Assembly (NCBI GenBank): GCA_964577195.1
Contig: CAZNYF010000157.1
Coordinates: 1-6,499, forward strand
Source: HyVt-560 sp964577195
GTDB lineage: Bacteria; Pseudomonadota; Gammaproteobacteria; UWMA-0217
DNA: 6,499 nucleotides
Direction of reading: 5' to 3'
In this document: piece by piece, positions 5,361-6,499 of the stretch
How positions within the stretch are numbered: the stretch's first letter is position 1
How the letters are laid out: every line of letters begins with the position of its first letter
Position numbers and translations under genes: made by a program
The notes under the pieces: generated by a model
What the model saw: only the letters and a program-made list of their open reading frames with translations
Database searches by the model: none
Told to the model about the DNA's origin: nothing

Positions 5361-6494
5361 ATGCTGCAAGAAAAATTAAATACTCAAGCCTCCAAAAAAC
5401 TGCTTTCTATCGAAGGAGGTGGAATACGCGGCATTATGGAGCTGGAAGTCCTTAAAGGCGTCGAAACGCTTCTGGCAAATGGAAATCCCGATTTTCGTCT
5501 CAGTGATTATTACGATTACATTGCAGGTACCAGTACCGGTGCAATTATTGCCACGGGACTTTCTCTGGGAATGTCGGTAGATGAATTGCTGGATTTTTAT
5601 CAGCAAAGTGGCAAAAAAATGTTCGATAAGGCGTCACTATTGAAACGTTTCCACCGTTATAAATATGAAGATGAAAAGCTTGCAGGTTTACTCAAGGAAG
5701 TATTTGGTGCCGATACCACGCTAGGAACCGACAAACTCAAAACACTTTTACTCGTGATTTTGCGTAATGCCACCACAGATTCTCCCTGGCCAGTCAGCAA
5801 CAATCCCTATGCAAAATACAATAATCGACACAGAAGCGATTGTAATTTAAATTTACCATTGTGGGAGATCGTTCGTGCAAGCACTGCTGCTCCGGTCTTT
5901 TTTCCGCCTGAAAGAATGGTGATTGGTGACAAAGAATTTTTGTTTGTCGATGGTGGCGTGACAACGTACAACAACCCCGCATTTCTGCTTTATCAAATGT
6001 CTACGCTACATGCCTATTGGCCGGAGCGAGGTACCGAACATATCAGCTGGCCTGCGGTACCTGGTGTAGATAATATTCACCTGCTGTCTATTGGTTCTGG
6101 ATACGCACCCGATGCCAATGCGGAGCTGGTGCCAGGCGATATGAACTTAATTTACAACGCCAGCAAAATCCCCGGGGCGCTGATGTTCGCTGCCGAGGCG
6201 CAACAGGATTTACTCTGCAGAAGTTTTGGTAATTGTATTTTCGGTCATCCACTTGATCGTGAGTTGGGTGATCTTATAGGTGAGTCGGGCGCTGGTTGCG
6301 TATCTGAAAAACTATTTACTTATGTGCGTTACACGCCGGAACTTAGCCGAGAAGGATTGGATTCTCTGGGGCTAACTCATATTAATCCAAAAACCGTACA
6401 GAGTATGGACTCGGTAGAGGGGATGGCTGCAATGCGAGAAGTAGGTAGAGCATTGGCTGAGCAGTCCGTTAAGCCAGAGCATTTTAATCTTTAA
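5361..6494 (+). CDS. Patatin-like phospholipase (cytosolic)
   Basis: A complete 377-residue lipid acyl hydrolase with a Ser-Asp dyad. The oxyanion-hole loop is GGGIRG (19-24), the nucleophile is S58 in GTSTG (56-60), and the catalytic aspartate is D197 in DGG (197-199). The conserved stretch VRASTAAPVFFPP (171-183) also fits patatins. No signal peptide or membrane segment is visible, so it should act in the cytosol on membrane phospholipids or other acyl esters. About 140 residues follow the DGG without a domain I recognise. The start puts LLSIEGGGIRG close to the N-terminus, as in the family; the ribosome site (CCGGA, 5354-5358) is weak. Related patatins serve as effectors of CBASS phage defence (CapV), but no cyclase gene is in view; the window ends five bases after the stop. 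A housekeeping lipase is equally possible. Confidence 0.88.
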   Translation: MLQEKLNTQASKKLLSIEGGGIRGIMELEVLKGVETLLANGNPDFRLSDYYDYIAGTSTGAIIATGLSLGMSVDELLDFYQQSGKKMFDKASLLKRFHRYKYEDEKLAGLLKEVFGADTTLGTDKLKTLLLVILRNATTDSPWPVSNNPYAKYNNRHRSDCNLNLPLWEIVRASTAAPVFFPPERMVIGDKEFLFVDGGVTTYNNPAFLLYQMSTLHAYWPERGTEHISWPAVPGVDNIHLLSIGSGYAPDANAELVPGDMNLIYNASKIPGALMFAAEAQQDLLCRSFGNCIFGHPLDRELGDLIGESGAGCVSEKLFTYVRYTPELSREGLDSLGLTHINPKTVQSMDSVEGMAAMREVGRALAEQSVKPEHFNL

Positions 6495-6499
6495 ATACT

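Noticed and set aside
1..6499. Searched for CRISPR arrays, tRNA and rRNA genes and riboswitches.
   Set aside because: No regularly spaced repeats, cloverleaf-like segments or recognisable RNA motifs were seen.

Overview
The window looks like bacterial chromosome, most likely from a gammaproteobacterium. The core is a conserved housekeeping run, all on the + strand: yciO, an M50 site-2-type protease, trpS, scpA and scpB. The YciO protein is close to the Escherichia coli form from its first residues (MSQFF.IHPDNPQQRLIN). The presence of scpA/scpB implies an SMC-ScpAB condensin rather than MukBEF. A GTAG-headed REP doublet also fits a gammaproteobacterium. This placement is inference; no database search was possible.

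Layout. Positions 1-650 hold a toxin-antitoxin pair: the 3' part of a VapB-like antitoxin, cut by the window edge, and a complete VapC-like PIN-domain toxin. Positions 651-1072 contain no intact gene. They hold a long hairpin right after the toxin, a possible minus-strand coding remnant, an inverted REP pair (REPIN-like), and a candidate promoter for the yciO operon. Positions 1073-5220 are the housekeeping block. It is interrupted by two things: a 165-bp terminal-inverted-repeat element (MITE-like) whose left end contains the yciO stop codon, and a 100-N assembly gap that removes the end of trpS and possibly the start of scpA. Positions 5361-6494 encode a cytosolic patatin-like phospholipase, where rluB is often found after scpB in related genomes.

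How the genes relate. scpA and scpB overlap by four bases and encode two partners of the same chromosome-compaction complex. trpS charges tRNA-Trp and carries a cysteine pattern resembling the [4Fe-4S] TrpRS type. yciO and the M50 protease commonly travel with this block, but no biochemical link is visible. The VapBC pair, the REP doublet, the MITE-like element and the patatin look like accessory material around or within a conserved block.

I see no clear new multi-gene system. The most unusual points are the MITE-like insertion at the yciO stop codon, the cysteine motif in TrpRS, the traces of a lost minus-strand gene beside the REP pair, and the patatin downstream of scpB, whose partner genes (if any) would lie beyond the window.
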